Below are positions 26,656 through 34,874 of a DNA stretch of 64,000 nucleotides, piece after piece; position 1 is the first letter of the stretch, and every line of letters begins with the position of its first letter. The stretch is from Rhodoblastus sp963704565 (GTDB lineage: Bacteria > Pseudomonadota > Alphaproteobacteria > Rhizobiales > Beijerinckiaceae), in assembly GCA_963704565.1 (NCBI GenBank), contig OY969917.1:3906001-3970000 (forward strand), given 5' to 3'. The notes beneath the pieces are model-generated. The model searched no databases. It saw only the letters and a list, made by a program, of their open reading frames with translations, and was not told the DNA's origin. A program made the translations under genes and the position numbers.

Positions 26656-27191
26656 CTTTCCGCTTCGGCGATCTTCTTGAGATTGTCGAGACCGGCCCGA
26701 TAGACTTGGCGCACGGCGGCGGCGGAGGCGGCGTCGTTCAGGTCGGGCGGCGGGTCGTTGTTCATATAGCCGCGATAGAAGGCGCCCTTCCATTCGACGA
26801 TCGAGCCGCCCTTGCCGTCGTCGAGCACGGTGATGAAGGATTCGTAGTCGTTGACCGGCAGTATCTTGGGATCGACCTTCGGAATATCGTATTTATAGGT
26901 GCGCTTGGCGGCGTTATAGGTGTCGAGCACTTCGTCGAAGCCCGGATTGCCGGGGGCTTTCAGCACGACCTTGCGGATCGAGCCCTCTTCGTTGCCTTTG
27001 TCCGCGACGCTGGAGGCGACCAGCGGATGCCATGTGGCGAGGCTGTCGAAGTCCTTGATGAGCGCCCAGACCTGATCGGCCGGCTGGTTGATATAAACGA
27101 GTTCGACCACTTTCTGCCGCGTGGGTCCATGGGCCGAAGCGGGTGCGACGAACAGGGCGATCACAGCCGCCGCCAGAGCAAGAACTTTCAT
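26652..27191 (-). CDS. MxaD-like exported SRPBCC protein
   Basis: The 179-residue protein has a signal peptide (MKVLALAAAVIALFVAPASA) and a START/SRPBCC fold: VELVYINQPADQVWALIKDF, then ATWHPLVASS, and IVEWKGAFYRGYMNN near the end. MxaD proteins of this type stimulate electron transfer between methanol dehydrogenase and cytochrome cL in the periplasm. The match is in fold and signal plus the neighbour; polyketide-cyclase-like SRPBCC proteins look similar, so the symbol is left out. First gene of a two-gene operon with the propeller gene. Confidence 0.75.
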   Translation of the reverse strand: MKVLALAAAVIALFVAPASAHGPTRQKVVELVYINQPADQVWALIKDFDSLATWHPLVASSVADKGNEEGSIRKVVLKAPGNPGFDEVLDTYNAAKRTYKYDIPKVDPKILPVNDYESFITVLDDGKGGSIVEWKGAFYRGYMNNDPPPDLNDAASAAAVRQVYRAGLDNLKKIAEAER

Positions 27192-27319
27192 CTCCCCTCA
27201 TTCCTTTCCGCCGGAATTCGATCCGGTCATGCAGGGGATATTGTCGGGAAAAGCCCGCGCCGACCAGCCGAGCCGAGGCCAAACGGGTTGGATTATGCGA
27301 AAACTAAGAGGCGCCGCGG

Positions 27320-28003
27320 CTATTCGCCGCCGCGCCGATAGACGCCGGAGAAGATCACATTCATCCCGCCGCACTGCATATTGTCGCGCACGAACAGAAA
27401 ATCGTCGGCGCGGGCGAGTTTTAAATTGCAGCCGCTGACGGGATCGTCGTCCACGATCCTGCCCTGGCCGTCTTTCAGCGCGAGCGGGCCGGAGAATGAG
27501 CCGAAATTGACCGCGCCGCGCTTGACCCGTTCGGGGTTCCGCGAACCATAGGTCGCTTCGCCGCTCGCTTTCAGCCCGTCCTTGGCCTGTTCGATGGTGA
27601 TGTCGGCCTCGACCCGCTTCCAGGCGCCGAGCCAGGCGGCCGGGTCGTTTTCCAGCGGCGCCGGCCCGAGCGCGGAAACGGGCAGCCAGCCGCCGCGACT
27701 CCCCTTGCCATTGTCGTATTCGGCGCAGACGAAATCGCCCTGCCTGGCGCCGAGGACGACCAGATCGCCGGGAACCAGAAAAGCCTTGTCTTGGCATTGC
27801 GGCGCGGCGGACGGGCAGGCGTTCTTGCGGTCGCCATTCTTGCGGAAATAGGTCTTCGGCGCGTCCGCCTTGATCCGGCCGATGACAAGGTCGGGCGTGT
27901 CGGCGAAAGCAACGCCCGAGCAGAAATTTTCCCCGTTTTGCGCTTGCGCGGCGACTGGGAAAGCGAAAAGCGCCATCGCGCCGAAGAGGGCGAGGCGGCG
28001 CAT
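27320..28003 (-). CDS. Exported hypothetical protein, 227 residues
   Basis: From ATG 28003 the product has a signal peptide (MRRLALFGAMALFAFPVAAQA) and a mature part rich in Cys, Gly and Asp. Residues about 70-110 (FLVPGDLVVLGARQGDFVCAEY and GGWLPVSALGP) resemble an SH3-like domain. The C-terminal half ends QCGGMNVIFSGVYRRGG, a pattern seen in small calycin-like secreted proteins. It starts 3 bases after the pyrE stop on the same strand and is probably co-transcribed with it. No enzyme motif is visible. Confidence 0.65.
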   Translation of the reverse strand: MRRLALFGAMALFAFPVAAQAQNGENFCSGVAFADTPDLVIGRIKADAPKTYFRKNGDRKNACPSAAPQCQDKAFLVPGDLVVLGARQGDFVCAEYDNGKGSRGGWLPVSALGPAPLENDPAAWLGAWKRVEADITIEQAKDGLKASGEATYGSRNPERVKRGAVNFGSFSGPLALKDGQGRIVDDDPVSGCNLKLARADDFLFVRDNMQCGGMNVIFSGVYRRGGE

Positions 28004-28008
28004 CGCGC

Positions 28009-28716
28009 TCACGCCTTCTTGCCAAATTCGCTGGCGCCGCCATGGGCGGCGGACCATTCGGCGGGGGCGTGCAAGAACTTCTCCACCTCGTCCAGCGTCG
28101 CGGCGGGCAGATATTGCGTCTTGCGCGCGACTTTCAGCACGTCCCACCAGGTGGCGAGCTGGTGCAGTTCGATATTGTCCTTGCGCAGCTCGGCGCGGGC
28201 CTGCGGGAAAATGTCATAGAAGAAGAACACGAAAGTATGGTGGCAGCTCTGGCCCGCCTCGCGGATCGCCGAGATGAAATTGACTTTCGAGGCGCCGTCG
28301 GTCGCCAGGTCTTCCACCAGCAGGGTGCGGGCGCCGTCGCGGACCTCGCCTTCGATCCGGGCGTTGCGCCCGAAACCCTTCGGCTTCTTGCGCACATATT
28401 GCATCGGCAGGGACAGCCGGTCGGAAATCCAGGCGGCGAAGGGAATGCCCGCCGTCTCGCCGCCGGCGATAATGTCGAGGCTCTCGTAGCCGATCTCGCG
28501 CTGGATGGTTTTCACCGCGAAATCCATCAGCACGTTGCGCAGGCGGGGAAAGGCGATCAGATTGCGCATGTCGGTATAGACCGGACTCGCCCAGCCCGAG
28601 GTGAAGATGAAGGGCTTTTCCGCATTGAACAGGACGGCGCCGACCTCCAGCAGCATTTTGGCGGTTTCCTCGGCGATCAATTGCTTTTCCAGGGCGGCGG
28701 GGGAAAGGTCGGACAT
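28009..28716 (-). CDS. pyrE: Orotate phosphoribosyltransferase
   Basis: The 235-residue PyrE converts orotate and PRPP to OMP in pyrimidine synthesis. The PRPP loop is TLLVEDLATDGASK (about residues 132-145), preceded by FAAWISDRLSLPMQYVRKKPKGFG where the catalytic Lys residues lie, and IIAGGETAGIPFA. The start at ATG 28714-28716 gives a normal N-terminus; the longer open frame upstream is non-coding and overlaps the divergent rarA promoter. This longer class of PyrE is common in alphaproteobacteria. Confidence 0.93.
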   Translation of the reverse strand: MSDLSPAALEKQLIAEETAKMLLEVGAVLFNAEKPFIFTSGWASPVYTDMRNLIAFPRLRNVLMDFAVKTIQREIGYESLDIIAGGETAGIPFAAWISDRLSLPMQYVRKKPKGFGRNARIEGEVRDGARTLLVEDLATDGASKVNFISAIREAGQSCHHTFVFFFYDIFPQARAELRKDNIELHQLATWWDVLKVARKTQYLPAATLDEVEKFLHAPAEWSAAHGGASEFGKKA

Positions 28717-28810
28717 CGTGCACCTCTTGGCTTTGGCGCTGATTTGAACCGGATGGGCGCGGAGGTCAATCGGCTGTTGCTCCGCCCCGCCAGACGCGCG
28801 AAAAAGGATC

Positions 28811-30115
28811 ATGACCGATCTTTTCGCCAGCGCCGGACTGGATAAAAACGCGCCGCGCCCGCTGGCCGAGCGACTGCGGCCCAAAAATCTCGCCGAAGTC
28901 GCCGGCCAGGATCATCTGCTCGGCCCCAATGGCGCGCTGACGCGGCTGATCGAATCGGGCTCGCTCGGAAGTTTGATCTTCTGGGGGCCGCCCGGCACCG
29001 GCAAGACCACGGTCGCGCGCCTGCTGGCGAACGAGACAAAGCTTCATTTTGTTCAGGCCTCGGCGATTTTTTCCGGCGTCGGCGAGCTGAAGAAGATTTT
29101 CGACGAGGCGCGCGGGCGCCGCGCCCTGGGGCAGGGGACTTTGCTGTTCGTCGATGAAATCCATCGCTTCAACCGCGCCCAGCAGGATTCCTTCCTCCCG
29201 GTGGTGGAGGACGGCACGATCACCTTGATCGGCGCCACCACCGAAAACCCGTCCTTCGAACTCAACGCCGCGCTGCTGTCGCGCGCCCGCGTGCTGACCT
29301 TCCACAGCCTCGACGCGGCGGCGATCGAAAAGCTTTTGGCCCGCGCCGAAGCCGAGGAAGCCAAAAATCTGCCGCTCGACGAGGAGGCGCGCGCGGCCTT
29401 GGCGCATATGGCCGATGGCGACGGCCGCGCCGCCCTCACCCTGGTCGAGGAAATTTTTCGCGCCGCCCGGCCGGGTGAAACATTCGACGCCAGGACGCTC
29501 ACGGAAATCGTCCAGCGCCGCGCGCCGATCTATGACAAGGGCCAGGAGGGCCATTACAATCTGATCAGCGCCCTGCACAAGACGGTGCGCGGCTCCGACC
29601 CCGACGCGGCGCTCTATTATCTCGCTCGGATGTTCGACGCCGGCGAGGATCCGCTGTTCATCGCCCGAAGATTGGTGCGCATGGCGGTCGAGGACATCGG
29701 CCTCGCCGACCCGCAGGCCCTGGTGATCGCCAACGCCGCCAAGGACGCCTATGATTTTCTTGGGTCGCCCGAGGGCGAGCTGGCCATTGCTCAAGCCCTG
29801 GTCTATTGCGCCACCGCGCCCAAATCCAACGCCAATTATCTCGCCTACAAGGCGGCGCAAAAGCTCGCGCGCGAGCACGGCTCGCTGATGCCGCCGAAAA
29901 CCATTCTCAACGCCCCGACCAAACTAATGAAATCGGAAGGCTATGGGGCGGGCTATGCCTACGACCACGACGCGCCCGAGGCCTTTTCCGGCCAGAACTA
30001 CTGGCCCGACGCTCTGGGGCGGCAGAAGCTCTACGCGCCGGTCGAGCGCGGCTTCGAGCGCGAGATTCGCAAGAGGCTGGATTATTGGGAAAAGCTGCGG
30101 CGGGAGCGGGGCTGA
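28811..30115 (+). CDS. rarA: Replication-associated recombination protein A
   Basis: The 434-residue AAA+ protein has Walker A GPPGTGKTT, Walker B LLFVDEIHRFN and sensor 1 GATTENPSFELN, followed by the C-terminal tetramerisation region (YKAAQKLAREHGSLMPPKTILNA cut as KLAREHGSLMPPKTILNA). RarA (MgsA, WRNIP1 relative) acts on stalled replication forks. All motifs are intact. It diverges from pyrE across a 94-base gap. Confidence 0.94.
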   Translation: MTDLFASAGLDKNAPRPLAERLRPKNLAEVAGQDHLLGPNGALTRLIESGSLGSLIFWGPPGTGKTTVARLLANETKLHFVQASAIFSGVGELKKIFDEARGRRALGQGTLLFVDEIHRFNRAQQDSFLPVVEDGTITLIGATTENPSFELNAALLSRARVLTFHSLDAAAIEKLLARAEAEEAKNLPLDEEARAALAHMADGDGRAALTLVEEIFRAARPGETFDARTLTEIVQRRAPIYDKGQEGHYNLISALHKTVRGSDPDAALYYLARMFDAGEDPLFIARRLVRMAVEDIGLADPQALVIANAAKDAYDFLGSPEGELAIAQALVYCATAPKSNANYLAYKAAQKLAREHGSLMPPKTILNAPTKLMKSEGYGAGYAYDHDAPEAFSGQNYWPDALGRQKLYAPVERGFEREIRKRLDYWEKLRRERG

Positions 30116-30142
30116 CGATCCGCTCGTCGCAAGAGCCTTGGA

Positions 30143-30166
30143 ATTGTATCGCAGTTGAGATACAAT
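30143..30166 (+). promoter_or_regulatory. Palindromic operator upstream of the toxin-antitoxin module
   Basis: ATTGTATC and GATACAAT form a perfect 8-bp inverted repeat separated by 8 bases, ending 17 bases before the antitoxin ATG at 30184. RelB/DinJ antitoxins repress their own operon through such palindromes, so this is the likely operator. Confidence 0.6.
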
Positions 30167-30183
30167 CATTTCAAAGACGGAGC

Positions 30184-30468
30184 ATGCCCCTTATGCAGAC
30201 ATCCATGCTACACGTCCGCGTGGACGACAAGATCAAGAAGGAAGCCGCAGAGACGCTGGAAAGCATGGGCCTTTCCGTGTCCGACGCGGTGCGCCTGTTT
30301 TTGCGGCGCGTGGTCGCGGATCGCGCCATTCCCTTCGAGATCAAGGCGCCTAACGCCACGACGCGCGCGGCCATGGCCGAGACCGACGAGATTGTGAAGA
30401 TCCGCCAGGCCCGTTTCGGCGAGGCGGTAAAGCTGTTCGCCGATCTTGAAAAAGCCTGCGACGAATAA
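30184..30468 (+). CDS. RelB/DinJ-family antitoxin
   Basis: The 94-residue protein has a ribbon-helix-helix N-terminus (SMLHVRVDDKIKKEAAETL, then LGLSVSDAVRLFLRRV-like helix) that binds DNA, and a C-terminal arm (RQARFGEAVKLFADLEKA) that would wrap the toxin. ATG 30184 is chosen, but ATG 30205 (MLHVRVDD) is also possible. It overlaps the toxin gene by 23 bases, as usual for relBE-type modules. Confidence 0.85.
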   Translation: MPLMQTSMLHVRVDDKIKKEAAETLESMGLSVSDAVRLFLRRVVADRAIPFEIKAPNATTRAAMAETDEIVKIRQARFGEAVKLFADLEKACDE

Positions 30469-30772
30469 ACGCGCGGAGCCGCCGCGCACCTCCGATTACG
30501 CCCGCACCTTTGTGAAGGATTGGGAGAGGCTGTCGCGTTCAGGCCGGTTCGATATGGGCCGATTGAAAGAAGTCATGCTTCTGTTGATCGCCAACGAGGC
30601 GCCTCTTGGCCCGGAATGGCTGGACCATCCGCTCAAGGGCCAATGGCGGGACTATCGCGAATGCCATGTCGGCGCCGATTTCCTGTTGATTTATCGGATC
30701 GACGACAGCGCCAAGCCGCCAATGATCGTTTTTGTCCGCGCCGGAACCCACGCCGACCTTTTTGACCCATGA
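30446..30772 (+). CDS. YafQ-family mRNA interferase toxin
   Basis: The 108-residue product starts at TTG 30446 inside the antitoxin gene. The RelE-like fold has the YafQ catalytic set: His in WLDHPLKGQW, His and Asp in ECHVGADFLLIYRID, and the last His in RAGTHADLF. YafQ cuts mRNA on the ribosome. All expected catalytic residues are present, so the toxin is probably active. The TTG start would keep toxin translation low. Confidence 0.85.
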   Translation: MKKPATNKRAEPPRTSDYARTFVKDWERLSRSGRFDMGRLKEVMLLLIANEAPLGPEWLDHPLKGQWRDYRECHVGADFLLIYRIDDSAKPPMIVFVRAGTHADLFDP

Positions 30773-30793
30773 CTTTTTGGCTCGCGCGTCGAA

Positions 30794-30870
30794 CCGCCTT
30801 GGTCTCACCGCCATTGGAAATGACCCGCCAAGGCGGCGGTCCCGCCCAATCGGCTGATGACGGCGGGCCG
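30794..30870 (+). promoter_or_regulatory. Structured leader of crcB, weak candidate fluoride riboswitch
   Basis: CCGCCTTGG (30794-30802) pairs with CCAAGGCGG (30828-30836), and GGCTGATGACGGCGGGCC (30852-30869) resembles the GCTGATGAC end of the fluoride riboswitch. The 5' GATGG box and the AACCGCC bridge are not clearly present. The stem may instead be the toxin operon terminator without a U tract. Position directly before crcB is the main support. Confidence 0.25.
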
Positions 30871-30891
30871 CGCCTTGGCTATAGAAAGTCG

Positions 30892-31275
30892 ATGCAGGCC
30901 TATCTTCTCGTTTTCCTCGGCGCCGGGCTCGGCGGCATGTTGCGGCACACCGTGAACCTTCTCGCGGCGCGGCTGCTTGGGACAGATTTTCCCTGGGGGA
31001 CTTTTTTGATCAATATTTCCGGATCGCTGGTCATGGGGCTGCTTGCCGGGTTTCTCGCCTTCCGCACAGGCGCCAACTGGACCCAGCACGCCCGCCTGTT
31101 CCTGCTGACCGGCGTCTTGGGCGGCTACACCACCTTTTCCGCTTTTTCGCTCAATTCGGCGCTGCTGTTCGAACGCGGCCAGCTTTTGCTGACCGCGGCC
31201 TATGTCGGCGGCTCGGTGGCGCTGGCGCTGGCCGGCGTGTTCGGCGGCCTGTTGGTGGCGAGGGCGATGTCTTGA
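30892..31275 (+). CDS. crcB: Fluoride channel CrcB/Fluc
   Basis: The 127-residue protein (ATG 30892, MQAYLLVFLGAGLGG) has four membrane helices and the Fluc marks GGMLRH, FPWGTFLINISGSLVMG and GVLGGYTTFSAFS with the Na+/F- pore Phe, Asn and Thr residues. It exports toxic fluoride as a dual-topology dimer. The gene overlaps the next one: its TGA at 31273-31275 lies within the TTG start region at 31272. Confidence 0.92.
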   Translation: MQAYLLVFLGAGLGGMLRHTVNLLAARLLGTDFPWGTFLINISGSLVMGLLAGFLAFRTGANWTQHARLFLLTGVLGGYTTFSAFSLNSALLFERGQLLLTAAYVGGSVALALAGVFGGLLVARAMS

Positions 31276-32441
31276 AAAGCCCGCGCGCCGGATCGGGGCC
31301 GAAACCGTCCACAATCAAGCCTGCCGTCCCCGAAAAAACGCCGGAGAAAGTCACGCAGGCGCTCGGCGTGCAGAATCTGGTGGTGACCGAGGACGAGGAC
31401 GGCATGCGCCTGGACCGCTGGTTCAAGCGCCGCATCCCGACGCTGGCTTTGTCGCATCTGGCCAAAATCTGCCGCAAGGGCGAGGTGCGGCTCGATGGCA
31501 AGCGGGTCGAGACTTCGTCGCGGATCGCGGCGGGCCAGAAGGTGCGTGTGCCGCCGCTCAGTGTCGAGGCGCCCAAGGCGCCGGCGGTGAAGCGGCCGGA
31601 GCAATCGGAGGCCGACGCCCGCGCCATCCGCGACATGATTCTCTTGGACGACCGCGACCTGATGGTGCTCAACAAGCCCTTCGGCCTCGCGGTCCAGGGC
31701 GGGTCGGGCACGAAAGTGCATCTCGACGGCATGCTGCAATCGCTTAGCCATGCGTGCGGCGACCGGCCAGTGCTGGTCCACCGCCTCGACCGCGACACCT
31801 CCGGCGTGCTGCTGATCGCCAAGACCCGGAAAATGGCCGCCGATCTCGGCGAAATCTTTCGCTCGCGCGCGGCCAGGAAGATTTACTGGGCGCTGGTCGA
31901 AGGCGTGCCGCGCCCGTCGCAGGGCCGCATTTCGCTCTATCTCGCCAAGGGCGAGGGCATGGGGGATTCTCGGGGCGAAAACCGCCCGCCGCGCGGCCGT
32001 CATGGCGTGGAGGAGCGCCGCGACATCGAGAAAATGCGCGTCGCGAAACATGGCGACGCGGACGCCCAGCATTCGGTGACTTTTTACGCCGTGGTGGACA
32101 AGCTCAGCCCCCGCCTCGCCTGGCTGTCGATGAAGCCGCTGACCGGCCGCACCCATCAATTGCGCGCCCATGCCGAGGCCATCGGCTGCCCGATCGTCGG
32201 CGATCCCAAATATGGCCACAGCGACGAGGACCGCCGCCGCCGCGCCGACCCCAACCGTAATATTCCCGATGGCGTCGAGAACAAGCTGCACCTGCTCGCC
32301 CGCCGCCTGATCCTGCCGCACCCCAAGGGCGGCGTGCTCGACGTGACCGCGCCCCTGCCGCCGCACATGCGCAAAAGCTGGGACATGTTCGGCTTCGACA
32401 TTTCCCAGCGCGACCCGATCCTGGACGCGCCGGAGGAGTAG
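31272..32441 (+). CDS. RluC/RluD-family pseudouridine synthase
   Basis: The 389-residue protein has an S4 domain (residues 40-90, MRLDRWFKRRIPTLALSHL) and the catalytic HRLDRDTSGVLLIAK with the essential Asp. GRTHQLRAHAEAIG and GDPKYGH complete the family pattern. It modifies uridines in 23S rRNA. A basic insert of about 30 residues (RPPRGRHGVEERRDIEKMR) before the central strands is longer than in E. coli RluC. Start TTG 31272 overlaps the crcB stop, so both are translated together. Confidence 0.9.
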   Translation: MKSPRAGSGPKPSTIKPAVPEKTPEKVTQALGVQNLVVTEDEDGMRLDRWFKRRIPTLALSHLAKICRKGEVRLDGKRVETSSRIAAGQKVRVPPLSVEAPKAPAVKRPEQSEADARAIRDMILLDDRDLMVLNKPFGLAVQGGSGTKVHLDGMLQSLSHACGDRPVLVHRLDRDTSGVLLIAKTRKMAADLGEIFRSRAARKIYWALVEGVPRPSQGRISLYLAKGEGMGDSRGENRPPRGRHGVEERRDIEKMRVAKHGDADAQHSVTFYAVVDKLSPRLAWLSMKPLTGRTHQLRAHAEAIGCPIVGDPKYGHSDEDRRRRADPNRNIPDGVENKLHLLARRLILPHPKGGVLDVTAPLPPHMRKSWDMFGFDISQRDPILDAPEE

Positions 32442-32550
32442 CGCGCGTCATTCCGCAAACGCGACAGGGCATGGCCTTCCGCGCGGGTTGAGCTTAGCAT
32501 TATCGGGCCTTGGCGGCCGCGCCGCGTGATTCTTTTTTGGAGCGATTGTC

Positions 32551-34434
32551 GTGACCGTTGACGCGGGGACGCCGGAAGGCGGGGTTCATGGGGGAACCAC
32601 CGGGACGCTGGCGCTGGGCGCGCTCGGGGTGGTCTATGGCGATATCGGCACCAGCCCGCTCTATACGATCAAGACGGCGGTGGACTGGTCGGGCGGGCAT
32701 TTCTCGCCGGGCGCGGCGCTCGGCATGCTGTCGCTGATCGTCTGGACTTTGGTGATCGTCACCTCGGTCAAATATGTCGCGGTGATCATGCGCGCCGACA
32801 ACGACGGCGAAGGCGGCATTCTCGCCTTGATGTCGCTGCTTGGCGTCAAGCGTGGGCGCCGCCCGGCGATCATCGCGATGGGCATGCTGGGCGCGGCGCT
32901 GCTGTTCGGCGACGGCGCGATCACGCCGGCTATTTCGGTGCTCTCCGCGCTCGAAGGCCTCAAAGGCGTCGATCCCGCGATCTCGCATTATGTCGTGCCG
33001 CTTTCGGTGGTGGTCCTGATCGCCTTGTTCAGCATCCAGCCTCAGGGCACGGGACGGATCAGCAAATTCTTCGGCCCGGTCATGGCGGTGTGGTTCACCG
33101 TCATCGGCGTTCTGGGCCTGATGGCGGTCTTGCATCATCCGCATGTGGTGCGGGCGCTCGATCCGCTGGTCGGCCTGCGCTATCTGTTCGGCCATGGGCT
33201 GACCGGCTTTCTGGTGCTCGGCGCGGTTTTCCTCTGCGCCACGGGCGCCGAGGCGCTTTACGCCGATATGGGCCATTTCGGCGCCAAGCCCATTCGCCTC
33301 GCCTGGTACGGGCTGGTGTTCCCGGCGCTGATCCTCAGCTATGCCGGCCAGACGGCGCTGCTGATCAACTCGCCGCCCGCTCAGGCGAGCAATCCCTTTT
33401 ACGATCTCTGTCCCGCGTCCTTGCAGATTCCGCTGGTGGCGCTGGCGACCATCGCGACGGTGATCGCCAGCCAATCGATCATCACCGGCGCCTATTCGAT
33501 GACCCGTCAGGCGATCCAGCTCGGCCTGCTGCCGAGGGTGCGCATTTCCCAGACTTCGGCGGAGAGCTATGGCCAGATTTATGTCGGGCTGGTCAATTGG
33601 GCCTTGATGGCGCTGACCCTGGTCCTGACCGTCACCTTCCGCTCCTCCGACAATCTCGCCGCAGCTTTCGGCGTCGCGGTTTCGCTGACCATGCTGCTGA
33701 CCAGCGTGCTGATGTACCTCGCCATGCGCGAGGTCTGGCGCTGGAGCCTGCCGTTGAGCCTCGCCGTCGCCGGCTTTTTCATCTGCGTCGACAGTTCCTT
33801 CGTCGCGGCCAATTTCGTGAAATTTTTCGACGGCGGCTGGATTCCGATCGTCGTCGCCAGCTTCCTTTATTTCCTGATGACGAGCTGGAGCGAAGGCTAT
33901 GCGGCGATGCGCGCCGCCTTGGAGCGCGACACTTTCCCGATCTCCGATTTCATCAAGAAATTCCATGACAAGGCGCGTGTCTCAGGCACGGCGGTCTATC
34001 TCACTAGCCGGACCGACGTCGTGCCGGTGGCCTTGCTGCACAATCTCAAGCACAACAAGGTCATCCATCAGCGCATCGTCCTGCTCAATGTGGCGACGGC
34101 GCAGGTTCCCCGGATCGATCGCAATGTTCGGCTGCAATCGACCGATCTGCCGGACGATTTCCACGCCATGACCGTGCGTTACGGCTTCATGGAGCATCCC
34201 AACATCCCCCGCGTGCTGGAACGCCAGCAGGGCGAAGGCGTGATGACCTTCAACATGATGGACACGTCCTTCTTCGTCGGCCGGCTCACCATCATGCCGC
34301 TGGGGCCCTTCGGCTGGCGGCGCATCAAGATGAACGTGTTCAAGTTCATGCACCGCAACGCCTTGTCGGCCACGGAATTTTTCCGCATTCCGGCGGGGCG
34401 CGTCGTCGAACTCGGCGGCCAGCTCGAAGTCTGA
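32551..34434 (+). CDS. kup: KUP-family potassium uptake protein
   Basis: The 627-residue protein starts at GTG 32551 and has the conserved GALGVVYGDIGTSPLYT at the first helix, about 12 membrane helices and a C-terminal cytoplasmic domain of about 150 residues. GDGAITPAISVLSALEG and YADMGHFG are typical of Kup, which takes up K+ with protons. It has the usual length. No regulatory gene is linked. Confidence 0.93.
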   Translation: MTVDAGTPEGGVHGGTTGTLALGALGVVYGDIGTSPLYTIKTAVDWSGGHFSPGAALGMLSLIVWTLVIVTSVKYVAVIMRADNDGEGGILALMSLLGVKRGRRPAIIAMGMLGAALLFGDGAITPAISVLSALEGLKGVDPAISHYVVPLSVVVLIALFSIQPQGTGRISKFFGPVMAVWFTVIGVLGLMAVLHHPHVVRALDPLVGLRYLFGHGLTGFLVLGAVFLCATGAEALYADMGHFGAKPIRLAWYGLVFPALILSYAGQTALLINSPPAQASNPFYDLCPASLQIPLVALATIATVIASQSIITGAYSMTRQAIQLGLLPRVRISQTSAESYGQIYVGLVNWALMALTLVLTVTFRSSDNLAAAFGVAVSLTMLLTSVLMYLAMREVWRWSLPLSLAVAGFFICVDSSFVAANFVKFFDGGWIPIVVASFLYFLMTSWSEGYAAMRAALERDTFPISDFIKKFHDKARVSGTAVYLTSRTDVVPVALLHNLKHNKVIHQRIVLLNVATAQVPRIDRNVRLQSTDLPDDFHAMTVRYGFMEHPNIPRVLERQQGEGVMTFNMMDTSFFVGRLTIMPLGPFGWRRIKMNVFKFMHRNALSATEFFRIPAGRVVELGGQLEV

Positions 34435-34555
34435 TCCGCTTTTGATGGCTTTATGAATTCCTGACGCCGGGGCTACCCGTTCGACATGGAGATTTTGCGG
34501 CTTCCGGCCTTATCTGGCCCGCATGGGTTTCCTGAATTGGAACCGGAGGATCGCG

Positions 34556-34861
34556 ATGAATCTCCAAGCTGCCGCACACGGGTTCGATCCCCGGCGTTTT
34601 TCGCGCCGCAAGGCGCGTTTGCTGGCCATGGATATTGTTATCGTCGTGGCCGCGCTGATTCTGTGGGCGCTGCTGTCGCATGTGAGCACGCCCCGGTTAT
34701 TGCAGGCCGGGAGCGCCCAGGATTGCGTCTATCTTGGCCGCGCCGGCGCCGATTGCGTCCAAAAGGCGGACAAGCAAGGCGGCGGCGCGCCTGCGCGGCC
34801 CGCCTGCGAATTCCTCGGGCGGGCCGGGGAATATTGCCCGCCCGAGGCGCCAGCGCATTGA
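34556..34861 (+). CDS. Small membrane protein with a duplicated CxxLGRAGxxC motif
   Basis: ATG 34556 follows CCGGAGGATCG. The 101-residue product has a basic N-terminus, one membrane segment (about residues 26-44, MDIVIVVAALILWALL) and a C-terminal tail carrying two copies of the same motif: CVYLGRAGADC and CEFLGRAGEYC. With the positive-inside rule the tail is periplasmic, where the paired cysteines could form disulfides or hold a metal. It is not a family I know. The gene sits between kup and the convergent GTPase gene. Confidence 0.6.
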   Translation: MNLQAAAHGFDPRRFSRRKARLLAMDIVIVVAALILWALLSHVSTPRLLQAGSAQDCVYLGRAGADCVQKADKQGGGAPARPACEFLGRAGEYCPPEAPAH

Positions 34862-34874
34862 CCGGCGAAAAGGC

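Noticed and set aside
34570..34600. GGGTTCGATCCCC, a T-arm-like motif suggesting a tRNA
   Set aside because: No acceptor or anticodon stem fits around it and it lies within a small coding frame with a good ribosome site.
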